Shown here one piece after another: positions 11,966 to 26,029 of a stretch of DNA of 64,000 bases. How positions within the stretch are numbered: the first letter of the stretch is position 1; every line of letters starts with the position of its first letter. The DNA comes from Ancistrus triradiatus. Its lineage: Eukaryota > Chordata > Actinopteri > Siluriformes > Loricariidae. The stretch covers positions 1,182,551 to 1,246,550 of the forward strand of contig JAJAGP010000014.1 of NCBI GenBank assembly GCA_025084515.1. The letters are read 5' to 3'. The translations under genes and the position numbers were made by a program. The notes under the pieces were generated by a model, which was not told the DNA's origin, ran no database searches, and worked only from the letters and a program-made list of their open reading frames with translations.

Positions 11966-14479
11966 TCATTTAAACCTTTTTTCCATTTTGTGCACTAATA
12001 AGTGTCCACATAGGGCATCATAACAAGCCCGTGTTATTCATGGCTCTGTAATACGATTTGATTACTTCGAATAAATGAACCGAATCTCGACTGGTGTCGT
12101 TTCTGTTGCCACGTTAATCATGTCACCAAACGTGCGCTCTTTCACCGTCCACATCAGATGCTCTTACACTTCCGCCCCCTCTCAAAGCAATTTAGGTTCT
12201 CAAGCCCTTCAAATTTAGCTCCTGAGTATTACGCAGAACTTCAGTGCCTAAAACAAGTAACCACAAGGGCCAGTGTCTGTGATTAAAATGCAATGTCCTG
12301 CCTGCCCTAGACAGTTGTGGTTGCATAAGTGTTGAATGAGAGCTTTAGTCAGTTTTGCTAGATAAATACGCACAGATGTTCGACAGTTTATCTCATGTTT
12401 GTTCTTTTGCCGTTTGAAGAATAAGTAGAGGAGCTTATGAGTGACCTGTGAACATAGCTTAACACCCCTCTTTATAACTACTGTACTCGCACAATGAAAG
12501 AGGCAGCAGCTCTCATTTTGGGCCATTTTCCTGAATTGAAAGGTCTGTCAGGGAACTTGATTTATGGTTGTGTTTATCACCATGTTATTACGTAATCAGC
12601 GTACACTGCAGTTGCTCTTTAAATCTCCTTAATTCTTGCAAAAGGTCTGAGATTAAGTTTAAATTAAAGGCCCCCATGGACATGGTTTACATTTTGGGAG
12701 TCGTCCTTTATTTCGTATGTGGTGAAAAAAAAAACACTTGGGTTTGTGTTCCATGTCGTGTTGGGTAAAAGTGACCCACACAAAAATCTGTGAAGATGTT
12801 TATTTGCATGATGCTATGGTGGATTATGGTTAGTGCAGTTAGTGCGCTGCCAGCTTAACAGCCAGAACAAAGGTGTCAGATTGAACTTTGGACTGACAGA
12901 AAAACTGGAAATGATCGTATGTGGATGAGTCTTCATAACCTTACTCAACTCTGGTGCTGAAATCCAAAACGAGAATGAAATCTGGTCAGGAATGTCCCAG
13001 CAATACATAACTTAGAAAACTAAGTCCAATTATACAATTAATCATTCAGGGATTCAGTCTGATCAGGGTTTCAGAAATAGTGAGCACAATCTGAAAACAC
13101 ACCAGAGAGGGCACCAGCTCATGGCACTTTCTCCAGTATGAACACCAGTATTTCATATCACATAGAAACTTTAAAAAAGAGAAAGTGTTTTAGTGTGACA
13201 CTCAAGTTCTTCCTCTGCTGAGATAAACACATTAGCCAGGCATGGATGGCACGAATCAGCAAGTGAAGTCTGAGAGAGCCATGGCATAGCTGATGGAGCC
13301 TCCACTCCCAATCTGGAGACTGACACAGGTGATGGATTGCCCTTTGGTAATGGGCCATGAATTAGACTGAAATCACGAGTTTAAAAGCTCGAGCTCATTT
13401 CTTCGTTAGGCTCGATTTGATATAGGGAGTAATCAACCAGCAGATGTTTCATGTATAAGAAGGAACAAGCACTTCATAGTCCATTAATTACAGCACCGGC
13501 TTAAATTATGGAAGATGGTTATTGTGTCTTAGTACTGAAGAGATTTCAAACTTGTGCAGTTCTAAACGTTGTTGTATGAACTCTGGATGGCCATGACACT
13601 GTCTTATAAGTATTGTGAGATACAGCGTATATAAGCAGCACAAATTGGAGAAATAATAATGTACCTGAGTGGATAATTACTGACTTATCAGCTAAGATAC
13701 AGTGGTGTCTCTCACAGAAGTCCATTCATTTCAAAGGAATAAAAGAGCAGCATAAAAATTTCATTCAAATAATATCATATATAAAACTATAAATCTAGCT
13801 CAATTTAAATGACCAAGATGCCACCATTAAAAGGACTAAAGTGCTTGAGTGATTTTTAATTAACCCTACCTAACATTTATAAACACACATTTTAAAAGCA
13901 GGGTTTTAATCTACCTGCTATAATTATGTAACCTATTTGTTGTGCCTGTCATCATGTACACTAATGTGTAAAATACTCAATGTTTAAAAGTCTGACTTTT
14001 TCATCTACAGAAAACAAAACTGAAGTAAAAAGATGATTAAGCTACATTTATTGTGCACTACGATAAAATAATAAACGATAAAGTTTGGGCATCCCAGTCA
14101 ACCTACATGGTTTAAATAAGAATAAGTTCTGCAGGGAACATAATGAAATTTAACATAGTTATGCATTTTTGGTAAACCGTACACATCAGTTAAGTTTTGA
14201 GACCTTTTAAAAGTGCTGGAAAGGTGCTCAAACATTGATGCAAATTGATGCATGAAAATGTGCAGAAATAGAGAAATAACCTTAGGCAGGGTACATACAC
14301 ACACTGGGACACTTTAGAGCCATGTTTCATAACCTGGGGTCCCTTAAGGGGGCGCCAAACATTACAGGGGGTGTGCAAGGCTTTGCTTGCTCTGAGGTGC
14401 TCTGAGTTTGTCAAAATACAATTTGCACTTGTTAAATAAAATGAACATAACACACTTACTGAAACAACCCATATAATGA
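11966..14479. other. Intergenic DNA, no recognised feature
   Basis: AT-rich unique sequence. The open frames present lack any recognisable domain and carry no supporting splice context. Confidence 0.55.
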
Positions 14480-14607
14480 AATGTTTAGCTGTCTTAAAGA
14501 GAATAGGAGCCAAAATGTAAAAAAGGGGAAGAGATAGGAAGTCACTATCATTTATGTTAATTGCCAATAAAGATTTGCAATGAATCACTTTATTCTTTTG
14601 GTCTGTG
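14480..14607 (+). repeat. Dispersed repeat family B, copy 1
   Basis: Matches the reverse complement of 39926-40065 over most of its length. Shared landmarks are ATGTTTAGCTGTCT at one end and AATAAAGATTTGCAATGAAT near the other, ending in GTCTGTG. Probably a short non-autonomous transposon or retroelement tail. Confidence 0.7.
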
Positions 14608-16391
14608 TGGACATGATGTGTTGTTGTTTTTAGGGAGTATATTCCATGTTGTGGGGGCTCTGGTGCATAAGTGTGCCTTGGATTGCATTCCAGACCATTG
14701 TAGTGCTGGATAGGGGTCGCTATTGTAGCACTAGAGGATGATCCCTCTCTCGGGCACAGTCAGTTGTGTGTACATGTGACATCAGCCCAGCTGGAAATCA
14801 CCTCCAGGACTCAAACCTAGGTCAAACCACTCTGTCACCCAAACTTCTTTTTACTTAAAACAATCCCAACAATACATGTAATTTGATCTGGGGTTCTCAA
14901 ACTTTCGTATAAGCATGCAAATTGGTTGTAGAAGCCTTTATGTAAGTATTTTATCTATGAAATGGATATAAAATGCCAGTAGAGCCATTTGAGATTCAGC
15001 TGCAGACAGTGCACAGAAAATATGTTTCCCCCAGGACTGCTTACAGTAGTGCTGTCAGTTATTTGATGTGGTTAAAGTTGAATCTTTACAGAGAAAAAAA
15101 GCCCACGAGTCCGCCGAAGTGAAGGGAAAACACGCTCCATCAGGTACAGATACTTCACGTGGAATAAAATCCTGGGTCTCAACGGATAACTCGCATTGTA
15201 AACCCCTTAAATACCCCAATTTCAAGCATTTAATTTGTTAAATGTAATTGGCGAGACTTGGCTACACATTAGTTGCCATGTTTACCCAAAACAGTTCTGA
15301 GGGAAAGAATATATTTCTCCTTGAGGGCTGCATGGTTTTACTCTCATGAAAAAAAAAATACAGCTTTGTTACCAAAAAGAATAAATAAATAAAAGCGGTT
15401 GTGGGCAGCGTGCTCTGTAATGCATCAAAATGGCTGCCTGTGTTGCCCATTGACACAGCCTTTGATTTGAGGTGAATTTGAAAAAACAGACCCTTTCACT
15501 GGAAATGTAATTGCTCCTGATTCGCATTGTTCTGCCTCCCTCTTAGCCCACCTAGAACACATGGAGAGCAACAAGGTCCAGTGCTGCTGGCATCGCAGTG
15601 TAAACACTGACTCACACAGACGCACACATACAGACGGGAATGTCTGGCAGAGCAGCCGATGTGGCATAGGTCATTTCCACACAGCTTCTAGGCGTTTTTG
15701 GGCGCATCACAACATTAGTCCTGGATGGACGTGAGTGAGATGTATGGGGGTCTGGCATCGACCGGTGTAGCAATAAGTACCTGAAGTCTGAAGACACCAA
15801 ACACTCGGTGGATGCGTTGCTGTGGCTGAGCCGTAATCAGGACCATATTCTCTCACAAGTGCTAATATTGAGCAACCATTGTTCAGCTGAAATGTCTTCA
15901 TTAATGCAAGACAGAGAGCTCGGATAAAACGACCCGAGATGTATCGGATATCGCTTTAGCCGCGACCAATTAATTAGTCTGCATGTGTGATCTTTAACGT
16001 AAGAATAATAATTGTAACATTATCCAGGTTTGACTCATCCTTCTTTACTCACATGTTCAAGAAAATCTCCGAATCACAGCTTGTTTTTCTTCTTTTTTTG
16101 CTTGTCCTAATCGCACTGGTGCACACCCACACGGACAAGCAGAGAGGTGGAAAAAACAGCACCCTGGCTGATAATTGGCGTTATTAAGGGGACTGGCAGC
16201 TGAGAAAGAAAGACTGGTTCTTTTTTACTTCAGCTGGTACCCGGTATTGTGGCACTTCAGGGAAGGTACGCATCGTAGCCAGGACTTAATTGCGAAACAT
16301 TCACGGTCTTGCTGAGGGTTCTGTTAAGGGGTGGGTGAATGGGCACTGTGCCTGCAACCTGTTTAAGTTGGCACCCTAGCAGGAGTGCATC
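14608..16391. other. Intergenic DNA
   Basis: No gene recognised. A stretch near 14640-14830 resembles degraded dispersed repeat. The rest is unique sequence of mixed composition. Confidence 0.5.
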
Positions 16392-16425
<34 letters not shown>

Positions 16426-16438
16426 TGTGAAAGAAGTA
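16392..16438. repeat. (TG)n microsatellite
   Basis: About 47 bases of TG dinucleotide with one AT interruption. Confidence 0.97.
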
Positions 16439-16740
16439 CTATAAGGGATTGCATTTCTGGAGGTGATTCACACCCGCTGGCGTTTTCTGTTCTGTCAGGC
16501 TAATTATGGTGATTAGCCTCCGAGGCCAACTCATCACAGTGCATGAGCGAGATTGTTAGCGTGTCCATTTGTGGTTTGCGAAGGGATGCGAGCCCAGGTG
16601 TATTTGATCATTGTTTTCCCTTTTTTCCCCGACAAATCCTTTCCAAATCACCGGTTGAAGCTGTATATAATAAGGTATCTAAGGTATGTAACCTGTGGCT
16701 GGGTCTGGATTCAGTAAGGAAGCTTGTTACAACAGTTGTT

Positions 16741-16895
16741 GTATCAACAGAGCATTGTCTCAAAGCAGCTTTACAAATATCTAGGCCCAGAGCCACAGAT
16801 GAGCAAGCTTAAGGCGACAGCGGCAAGGAAAACCTCCCTAGGAAGAAACCTTGGGAGGATCAAGGTGTAAAAAGGGACCCAATTTCCTTTGGCAG
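16741..16895 (-). repeat. Dispersed repeat family A, copy 1
   Basis: Reverse-complement copy of the element at 41145, 53015 and 57440. Its landmarks here are TCAAAGCAGCTTTAC, GCGGCAAGGAAAACCTCCCT and CTTGGGAGGATCAAGG. This is a repeat common in teleost DNA; the class is uncertain, possibly a SINE or an L2-LINE tail. Confidence 0.75.
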
Positions 16896-17649
16896 CCTAG
16901 ATGTTATATGTAAGAAATAAAAGAAAATACCTAAATCATAAATGTATAATAATAGTGTCAATACACAGAAGCTGAAGAAAAAAAAAAAGAAAACAAAAAA
17001 CAAAAAACAATATAAATATTACATACAAATATAACATATACAAATAACGCAATAACCATAATAAAGAACTAAATTCTATACTTTAATTCTTAATGAAACT
17101 TATTTTTAGTTTTAGTCCTTTTTCCTTCAACCTTCACTGGTTTGCACTTTGTATTTCAGATTTTACTTTGCAGTTACTCTGTAGTACTCATTTGCTGTGA
17201 ACCTACTTTTTGTCAGAAGGTATAGCCAGTATTAACTCATATTCAGTATGAAATCTGGGGCTGTTTGATTTCATTTGTTGATTTATTTTGTTGTAAAAAA
17301 CACTGCTATATCACAGTGTGTTATTGCAAATAACATCATGGCTGTGATGATCTATGGCACTCGCCTCTGGTTTATGCATGCGACCAAATCAGTCGTACCA
17401 CACTCCCTATTGTGTTCTGTTGCTTAAATACAAAATACGAGTGAGTCTCTTGGCATTAATTTAGTCCACTAGACAGAATATAGGTTCCTGCGTCCTTCAG
17501 CTGGCAAGTTTTGAAAGGATGGCATCCTCAGTCAACAGTACAAAACAGAATATGTAGATAGAGACGTTAAGAACACAGAGTCTATAAATTATAGACACTA
17601 CATAAAGTGTAGCACACTCCGGCAGCACTAACTGTAACAGCATAGCTTA
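16896..17649. other. Intergenic AT-rich DNA
   Basis: A-rich tract near 16975-17010, otherwise unremarkable. Confidence 0.5.
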
Positions 17650-17790
17650 AACAGTCTGTCTGTACTTCAGTATCCTCTTACATTCCAAAGATGTGTTAGG
17701 TCAACTGGTGTCTTTAAATTCTCCCAGTGTGAGAGAGAAAACATTTCCAGGGTTGGTTTCCACCTTGCACCCTGTGCTGGCACATAGATC
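17650..17790 (+). repeat. Dispersed repeat family C, decayed copy 1
   Basis: Carries the TCCAAAGATGTG and CACCTTGCACCCTGTGCTGG landmarks of a very widespread teleost repeat, also seen at 53845, 56219 and 60090. Strongly diverged. Confidence 0.5.
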
Positions 17791-20700
17791 ACAACAAACC
17801 AGCAGATGAGTGATTTTTCCAGTCTTTATTTGTAATTTCCTGCCTGTTCTTTTCTTAAATACATTTTAGAATAAAGGTCCTGTTAGCTGTTGTACCACAT
17901 GATCACTGAGGAATTTTTACTATCGGTTTGTTCCACTGTGGCATGCTTTTAAATGTCTCTAACGTAAATATAACTAAAGTACGCACTCAGGTGGCACAGT
18001 GGCAAAGAACGGGTGTGACATTATGCAGGACCAACTGACTGGGCCTGAGGAAGAGGAAATCAGACAGTGGGTCACCCCGTGGTTCATCAACGCGATCCCT
18101 GCCAGCCAGTTTTGGATTTTGGGATGATTTGATATATGTGATGCTTTTAGAAAAATGTTATACATGTCAGTAGTATGACACAAAACATGCATGTCGTATC
18201 CCATTATATAAGAGAAAGGGTTTCATTTAAGGTAACCAGTGGAGCTAAATACCCAGCAAACCCTGGAGTGTCTAAATGAATTAAGAGCGGAAATGAAAAG
18301 TTATTTTAGGAGTTTAAATCAATGAAAATGTATTATTCTGTTTTTGATTACAGCCAGCCTTCAGAATGCCTGTCCAACTCCAGAAACTTCTCAGTGACGT
18401 GTAATGTGTATGAACACTTATAGCTCACAGTGCTTTCTGTTCCTTTGAAGTACGCCGTATGAATAGGAGACATTTTTCAGGCCCTTTTCCTCTTTCTCTG
18501 GACTGAGCAGTATTATTCCTGGCCCGTTTTACACGGAGCACCTCCGTATATGTTTTAGCAGGTTCTTTCAGTGGCTTATTCGCTCACTGTTTTCCTTTGT
18601 ATTGCTTTCATGTCTCTCCTAGAAGAGTTTTAAAAGCTGGACCCCTATGCTCCAGTCTTATTAAATATATCCCACTGTTATAAATACATGTCGACACACA
18701 CTGGCTTTGTAGGCATCTTGGGCAAATTATGGTCAAATTAAAATGCTTAAAAAGACCACAAGAAGCAGAAAAGAATGGCATAATGTTTGCCCCTTGGGAA
18801 TGCTTCATTTTGTGAGTGAAGATGTAATAGATTTAGATTTGGACTCGGAAAACATTTTGAGACAGATAAAAGTGCAATGGCATCTCGAAAAATGCGCAGG
18901 CCTACGTACAGTTTAAGAACTGTCTCTGTGCAGCTGTACTGTAGGTTGAGTCAGACTGTACTCAAATCAAAACCATGCTCTTAATTCACATCTGCATCCA
19001 CTACAATGCCAAAACACCGGCTTTCATTAGACTGACATCAGAACCTCTGGGTTCCAGTGCTTTCTCTGCCTTGATGTACTTCCTAACGTAACATCTCTGT
19101 AACAAAGTGTTTTGTGTATTTGTGTGTTTGTTTGTTTGAAGCTCACAGTGGGAGAGCAAGAAGAAAGAAAGTTGCGATATATCAAAAGTGGCAGACGGGG
19201 AGCTTCGTTACAGTTCCTGACTAGATTGCATGGTTGTGTATTTGGTTATGTATTTATAGTATGTATTGATGGTGCCTGGGTATGAGCGCTCAAATGCACA
19301 AGGCTGTCAGTCAAAAAGCCTCTGGAGGTTAACTCTTCCGCTTGTGGCTGCTTTCAGAGAGAAGCAGGCAAATGATCCTGGAGTGAAATGGGAGGAGGCC
19401 GAGGAAACTGTTGGCAAGCTGCGCAGAGTAAACCCTGGACAATATTCCTGCTTCATGCTTGAAAATCAATAAGCAAACCAGGCACTGCACGCGAGACCCC
19501 ACACATCGTTTCCCCTCGCTCTCCAGAAACCCTGCACTGCTTAGACAACTTGTAGCGCACTCGCAGTCTTTTGAGAGACAGGAAAGAGAATCCTTTTGCT
19601 CGCGTGTTTGCTTGTGCGTATGTAAGAGAGGGAGAGACGGAGTGAATAAGGGATTACATTTGTATGTGTTTTCATCTGAGTTAGTTCCATTTTAGTTTCT
19701 GGTCTGGAGCCAGCCATTACTCTCTTGTCCTTGTGTTTAAGTCAGAGGTGTGTATTTGTGCACTGAAAAGTTCACAAGCAGTACGATGCTCCTTTGGAAC
19801 TAGCTGTGTAATAACATATCATCTCTCCAGCCTTTCCCCTTGCGAGGCCGATAAAATCTTATACTACTTATTCTAACACCCAAGTTGACAGGATGTACCA
19901 TTTTCCTACACATATTGGACATTTTATCAGGTACATCACAATTTATAGCTCATACTCGAATCTGTTCTGTCAGTTAATTTTAAGGATCACCACAGGAGCG
20001 AAACTGAATAGATTTTGTGTGGGCTGGACCATCATTAGTACAACTGTGACACTGACATGATGGTCACATGGGGTGTGTGTCTCTGTCCGTTCAAGTAAAT
20101 TTTTAAATACATCAATTTCACTGAGATTGAGCAGAGACTACAAGCTAAAGCTAATACAACATCATACTGTAGTCAGACTTTGACCACTGATCAAGAGCTT
20201 GATAAGAAATAACACAAACTGGACTTGTAACTGAAAAATACCTGTATCAAATGGACAGACTCTCAGGATATTAATTCAGGATATAAAACATGAATTCACT
20301 GTGCAATGTAGACGATGACTTGTGTTTCGTTGGAGCAAAACAGAACTTTCCCCCCTTGAAACAGGGACTACAAATCCTTCCAGTGTTGATTGTTGATACT
20401 TAAACAATTCAATAAATCTTCCTCTCCAATCAGTTTATAATGATATCTTCTTGAAATGATTTTGCCGTCTCAGTGTAACACAGGCACATGGTGTTGAAGG
20501 CTATATTATGACTGAGACATAGAAGGTATGAATGAATCACAAGAGTATTGACCTTTGTAGCTGACTCTTGTCATGTTTTGTCTTGTTTCCCATTCATTTG
20601 ATTATAGACCTAGATCGTTGTTATATTTGGTGTGACCTTTACTGATTAAGTAAAAGGGGCTATACGTTTATTTTGAAAGTGCCTCGCGTTTAGCGCGTTT

Positions 20701-20839
20701 TGGCTTCAAATCAGACAACCTTCTCATTTCATGCTATGTTGTGTCTTTTTTATGGTAGCTAACATACTAGAAGAGTTTTTGTTAACATGAACTGAGCTCA
20801 GGTTGTCAGAAACTCTGAAACGCCATAACGTTAGTCTCT
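17791..20839. other. Intergenic DNA, no gene supported
   Basis: Several short open frames show no domain. The part near 19900-20100 resembles degraded dispersed repeat (TTTTATCAGGTACATC motif, compare 42160-42200). I see nothing else to annotate. Confidence 0.5.
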
Positions 20840-20964
20840 GGCCGCGTCCCAAATTGCGTACGGCCGCACTAAATAGTATGTAAAAACAAAGTACACTACT
20901 GTTAGAAGTACTGTAGTGTGTACTGTAATGTAAGGTTCCAAAGTATGTTGTTTGGGACACAGCC
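20840..20964. mobile_element. Short MITE with terminal inverted repeats
   Basis: A 125-base element. The left end reads GGCCGCGTCCCAAATTGCGT and the right end, reverse-complemented, reads GGCTGTGTCCCAAACAACAT. GGC-GCGTCCCAAAT-type ends are a familiar teleost non-autonomous DNA transposon signature. No coding capacity. Confidence 0.7.
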
Positions 20965-22984
20965 TCACTGTAACGTTAAAGATAGGCTTGTCTCAGTCTT
21001 GTAATTTTATAGGATTTGTCTATTAATAAATAGAAGTACAGATATTGGTGCATTTTTTTGCTTTGCTATGTATTGTAAATCCACAAAAAAAACAACAACG
21101 AATGTCCCCCTCAGCTACAGTGGATGAGGGTGGGCTTTGATACATGTCAAACTCACTACGCAATTCAGGTGAAAATTACACATATGTGAGCAGAGCAGGG
21201 AATAGAGAGTGAAAGACGGCGTGAGTAATGTATGGTGTGTTTGGTGGTCTTTGGGTTCATTGATTACTTTCTGTGTTATGGCCACGCTTGATCAAAGAGG
21301 TAAATTTGAAGCCATGGTAGAAGCTTGGAATTCAAACTGTGAAAGTAAGGAGTTTTCCTTTCTTTACTTTTCTTTCCAAGGTTATGTGTAACATATTTCG
21401 TATTCTGTGGTCAGAGTATGAGCCCAATATTTCTTCTCTATTAATCAGTGCCAAGATGTCTGATTTCTTGGCCTACCATTTAGCACACCAGGCCTTGATG
21501 GTCTTGTTTTCCTGTGCAGGTCTTATTACACCTTGTGCTTGTAATTAACATGCCTTCCACACTCTCTGTTAACACATGGACACGGCTAATAGGGTGTGTG
21601 TGTGTGTGCTTTTCTATGTGTGTGTGTGAGGCAGTGTAAGGTGGACATGATAAGGAAGGTCAGGCTAAAAAATGAAAGTCACAATTGAGGTTGCGAAATT
21701 CAATGAAACAGGTACCGGGGATTTTCGGGGTCCTGAGGGCAGTGAATTCACACAGGTGGAATGCAAGGCCAGGCATTATTTCTGTTCTAATGTATTACTC
21801 TCACCATTGTATGCCTGGGCATGGGTTTGAATGTCTGCCACAGCTGGATGAAGTGCACACATCGGTATTGGCTCAGTCCACATTTCAAGCCATCTCCTTT
21901 CTTACAGGTCTATTTCTGTTATATGTGCTTACATTACTTGGGTGTTTGAGATAGAGACTGAACAGACTAAAGTGTCCCTGTGTTTAAGTAATTCTGCCAA
22001 ATAGTATTTGTAGAGCAGCCCAGTCATAAAAGGACAAGCACAGCTCATCTTTGGAATGGTAATTGGCTTGAGTGCAGACAATGGCCCCATTAAAAGTTTA
22101 CAGGGTTCTGTAGGAACCGATGAGATTGGTGTAGTTTGCTGGCGGTGAGGAAACTGCTTAAATTTAACGAATTGACTTTCATCAATGCTCTGTGAAAGGA
22201 AGATATCAAACAATGGCTGTTTTCGTTTATTCAAAAGTTGAACTTTCTAGCTTTTATGTTTCAGGTCTAAAAGCGTACAAGAGTCTCAGTTATAAGATAT
22301 AAGTCACTAATTCAATTTGTCACCACAGGTCCTGGTATTTCTCAAGCGGCCGAGTCCTATTTATAAAAACGACGTTTGCGTGCTGTATATCGTTCCAAAT
22401 ACCGCAGATATGCTGACTAGATGGCATCGCTGATCTTACCAGGAAAAAAAAGCATTCACATTGGAAAAGTTTAGCTTGTGTTGTCTACAAAAGCGGTCTG
22501 TGGACGAAGATATTTTCATAGTTAGCTGTTCTTTATAGATTTAAGTCTGTTTTCATCACAAAATACAGGAGACAAAGAGCACATCGCAGTGATGGTCCTA
22601 GTGATGATTTTGCTTATAAACAATTTTTAAAATTTTACTATTTTACATTGCTCTAAAACCATAATTAAGTTTAGTAATTAGTACGTTATATGGGATGTTT
22701 TTTTTATTTTTACGTAGGAGGAAGATTCAAAAAATGCCTAAAAGAATTTCACATCTCAACAACTTTACCCTCAATAAAATGCCAAGATGTATAAATATTA
22801 ATGTGCACACAATTTATAACAGTTTGAATTATAACAGGCCACCTAGCTTAATGTCAGTATTTCAGTTTAATTTCAAATGAATTAGCAGTGTTTTGACACA
22901 CTATGTTGTACAGTGATAACCATATATTTGATTTTGCCAATAAGAACGTTCTAGAGCATTTTCAACCACTAGGCTTTTCACATC
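20965..22984. other. Intergenic DNA, no recognised feature
   Basis: AT-rich with a short TG run near 21595-21607. Open frames lack recognisable domains. Confidence 0.5.
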
Positions 22985-23480
22985 AAATATTCCAAGGTTT
23001 AAATAACATCAAGATGCTAAACTTGTGAATTTGTAGGTTTGGAATTTGTAAGTGTATTTGAATCCCAAACAAAAGTAAGGATGTTCCCAGAAGTATTTTG
23101 CAATCAATGCATGATCTAACTGGTAACCAGTGCAGAGCCGACAGAACAAGACTAATATGATCAAATTTTCTAGTTCTAGTAAGCCCTGGGGATGCTGCAT
23201 TCTGACCTAACTGGAGTTTGTTTATAGATTTACTAGGGCATGGAGTCAGTAAAGCGCTACAGTAATCCAACTTATGGCTATAAAGGCATGAACCAGTTTC
23301 TCAGCATCTATAAAACATAGTATATGTCGGAAGTTTAGCAGTATTACATAGTTGGATGAAAGCAAATCTAGTAGTGTTGCCAATGTGCGCATCAAAGGAG
23401 AGGTCTGAGTCAAATGCGCCTTTTTTTGTTTTTACAGTGCACAGTATTCTCTGTTTGCATTGCATAGATGAGTTTTGGTG
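22985..23480 (-). mobile_element. L2-type LINE reverse transcriptase remnant (3' part)
   Basis: On the minus strand a broken frame encodes the C-terminal signature of fish L2/CR1-clade LINE polymerases: DYCSALL, then LQLGQNAA, then RTRKFDHISLVLSALHWLPV and a C-IDCKILL stretch. Further upstream on the same strand, to about 23480, the region still reads in pieces as the preceding segment (cf. SFDAHIG, ending near a stop). It is 5'-truncated and interrupted by stops, a dead copy typical of LINE insertion. Confidence 0.8.
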
Positions 23481-23699
23481 TTAAAGTTTGATATGTCCAG
23501 CTGCGGGAGAGTCGCGTACTGTACAGTGTCATCAAAATCAATGTTTTTAAGACCTTTCACTTCCCTACAAACTGCTTTTGTGCTAGTTCTGTTGATAGAG
23601 TGACCCAGATAGACCTCTTGATTCTCTCAGTAACTATAAAAGTGTGATGGTTAATGCCTTTTACAAGCTAATGTTACACAGACAGGCTGTAACTGAGAC

Positions 23700-24340
23700 C
23701 GGGGCTGGATTTCCTTTGTGTGAGCTGACCTTAATAGCATTGTGAAAACCTGTGTGGCCGCTGTGAGCCAGGTTCGGCAAACCATGTGAGTCTAACTGCG
23801 GGTTGGCAGCGGCAGGGTTGCGCAAACAAGCTGCGGCCTTGCAGAACTACGTTCGCAGGCTTATACCGGTAAGCTTGCGCTCGTCTGTGTTAGAGCGTTT
23901 TAATGCCCCAGAATCCTTGGAGGGATCAGGAGGCCTGATTCACTGGAGGTTTGTTTTGGCCCTTCTCTTTCCATTTTGCTATGGGCTGCAGCTGTTCACG
24001 GTCTGTGCGCGTTTCCCAATTAAAGCATTAATCCAAATCAGTTAAAATGATGGCACGCGGAGGAAGGACGCCCACGAAGTGTGCTCTGTCTTTCTTTGTT
24101 TCTCTCCCTCTGGTAATTGCTCAGCAAGCATTCCTCATATGAGCATCAAAGTGGGGGTTTGGTAAATGTGGAAAATCTGAATGCAAAGAGCAAAAAAGTG
24201 TGGAAATTACTCTGGGATTCAACATGCTTCTCCTGTGCGTATTTTCCCTGGAGTTTACTGTCTCGCGAAGGAAGATGATTTTATTTCCCTCGCTAATCCA
24301 GGCCACTGTGAATGCTTCTACACGTGTCCCATAATCAATA
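23700..24340. promoter_or_regulatory. Candidate conserved regulatory block
   Basis: Long, complex, repeat-free, higher-GC sequence directly beside a LINE remnant. It includes AATTAAAGCATTAATCC (homeodomain-type) near 24018-24034 and GTTTACTGTCTCGCG near 24251-24265. No supported reading frame. The texture resembles developmental-gene CNEs; conservation is untested. Confidence 0.35.
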
Positions 24341-26029
24341 TTTAGAGCTTTCCGTACTCTCTGGACTTGTGGTGAACCTTAACTGCTTAACCATTTGAAT
24401 CTCTAGGAAGGCCATGCGAACTGTTTTTTGCGTATTTAAATTTGATTTCGATATCAAGCGCGTACTTGCGGTGAAGTGAATGGGGTGCACGCAGACGGCC
24501 ATTAAAAGTGCACGACCTAAACGCTCTTGGAACCGCTGACATACAGTGACAGAATGAAGTTATTTCTGTTTATTCGCTGCTCTTGCATACTGCACACGTT
24601 GCCGAGCATGAGAGCGAGCGAGGTAGACAGAGGCCATCCTTTCTCCCTCATCACTCTAGGTTAATATAAACATGTAGAGAGAAACCTAGCATGTACCGCT
24701 GGCAAGTCTACGCTAAACATCCTTTGGCCGCTGCCACTAACTCCTCGTGCATACAAACAGACGACCGGAGCTCGGCACGCCACACAGAGTGGCCAGGCAC
24801 ACCTGCACGGTTCGCTGGTCCCAGTTTCCTGTGACCTATCTATAGCACCCCGAGGCTCCTAAAGCTCAGCGTCGAGAGCTGCCTATTTATAGAGCATGAA
24901 AGATCGTCTATGACAGCGTCTCAGCTATCAAGCCATGCAGCCAAACAGGACAGTGGAATCAGGGATAAGGTCCATATGTGCCGTGTCAGACCACAGACAG
25001 GGATAAAGACGTTACTGTTGGGTGTTCTGCCTGTGCTGCGCTCCTCCCAAGTCAGACAACATCCATCATTAATCCGCTTTCATTGCACACAACTGTGTGG
25101 AATCCCACGAATCATCTCCAGAGTTTCTAGCTATAAGTGTGTGTGGGTTGGCGAGACAAGTTTATCATAGTAAAGACCAAATGTTCGTACAAGGACAGAA
25201 GAAAAGTGACATGCTATCCCCTGTAGGGTATTTCTGGTCCTCATAAGGAAAATCGCTTGTTATTAAAACTAACTAGAGCCAAACGATTTGCGTTAGGTTA
25301 CTGCGCTTAAGGTGAGTTTTCTGTTTTGGTGTAGTCATGTATCTCCGGTAATCTCATCTTCATTGAAAGTCTTCCCACTGATGGAATGAAACTTGTGTGT
25401 GTGTCCATGTACAAGTGCATAGAATATTTATATACATGCATGTACTGTCGCACGCAACTGTATATCTTAGCAGCTTTTAGCACACTCAATTCTTGGGAGG
25501 TCGGAGGTGGTTAACTGCGGCAGCCTCTGTTATGCGTAGGAGGAATGTGATAGACAAAGCCTCGCACGGTGTTCTCCCCCCCTTCATCGGACGATAACGG
25601 CCTTTGGAAGGAGGAAGACTGGAGAGAGGATGGGGGGGTGCTTGCTCACGCAATGTGAAGCTGCGATAAGGAGGAATTGGAAAGGGATTGGACTGTAGAC
25701 AGAGTCCAGTAAATCTATTGTGGAAGAAAGGCAAGTTCCTGAGCCAGGGAGGGCAGGAAGGGCAGAGCAAGGTGAAGGCCGCAAGTAACATTAATTACTC
25801 CGCTAGGGTCATAAAGCACCTGTCTAAGGTTGGCGCGGCTCAGAAGAATCTTTGTGTGTTATCGCAGACTTTAACAATGATACTCACATAGTGACAGACG
25901 GACATAATTAAAGGCTTACAGTATTTTTGGTAGAAAGTCATACAAAGATGTCACGACACCATAACGATAAACGTTGAAGTGAGTCTGCCTGTAAGGTCAT
26001 CGTGTAAGCCAGGAGAAATGATGACTGCT
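24341..26029. other. Intergenic DNA, moderately GC-rich
   Basis: Mixed complex sequence without repeats or supportable exons. Parts (24380-24900, 25490-25880) are GC-richer and could continue the regulatory block. Open frames lack domains. Confidence 0.4.
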
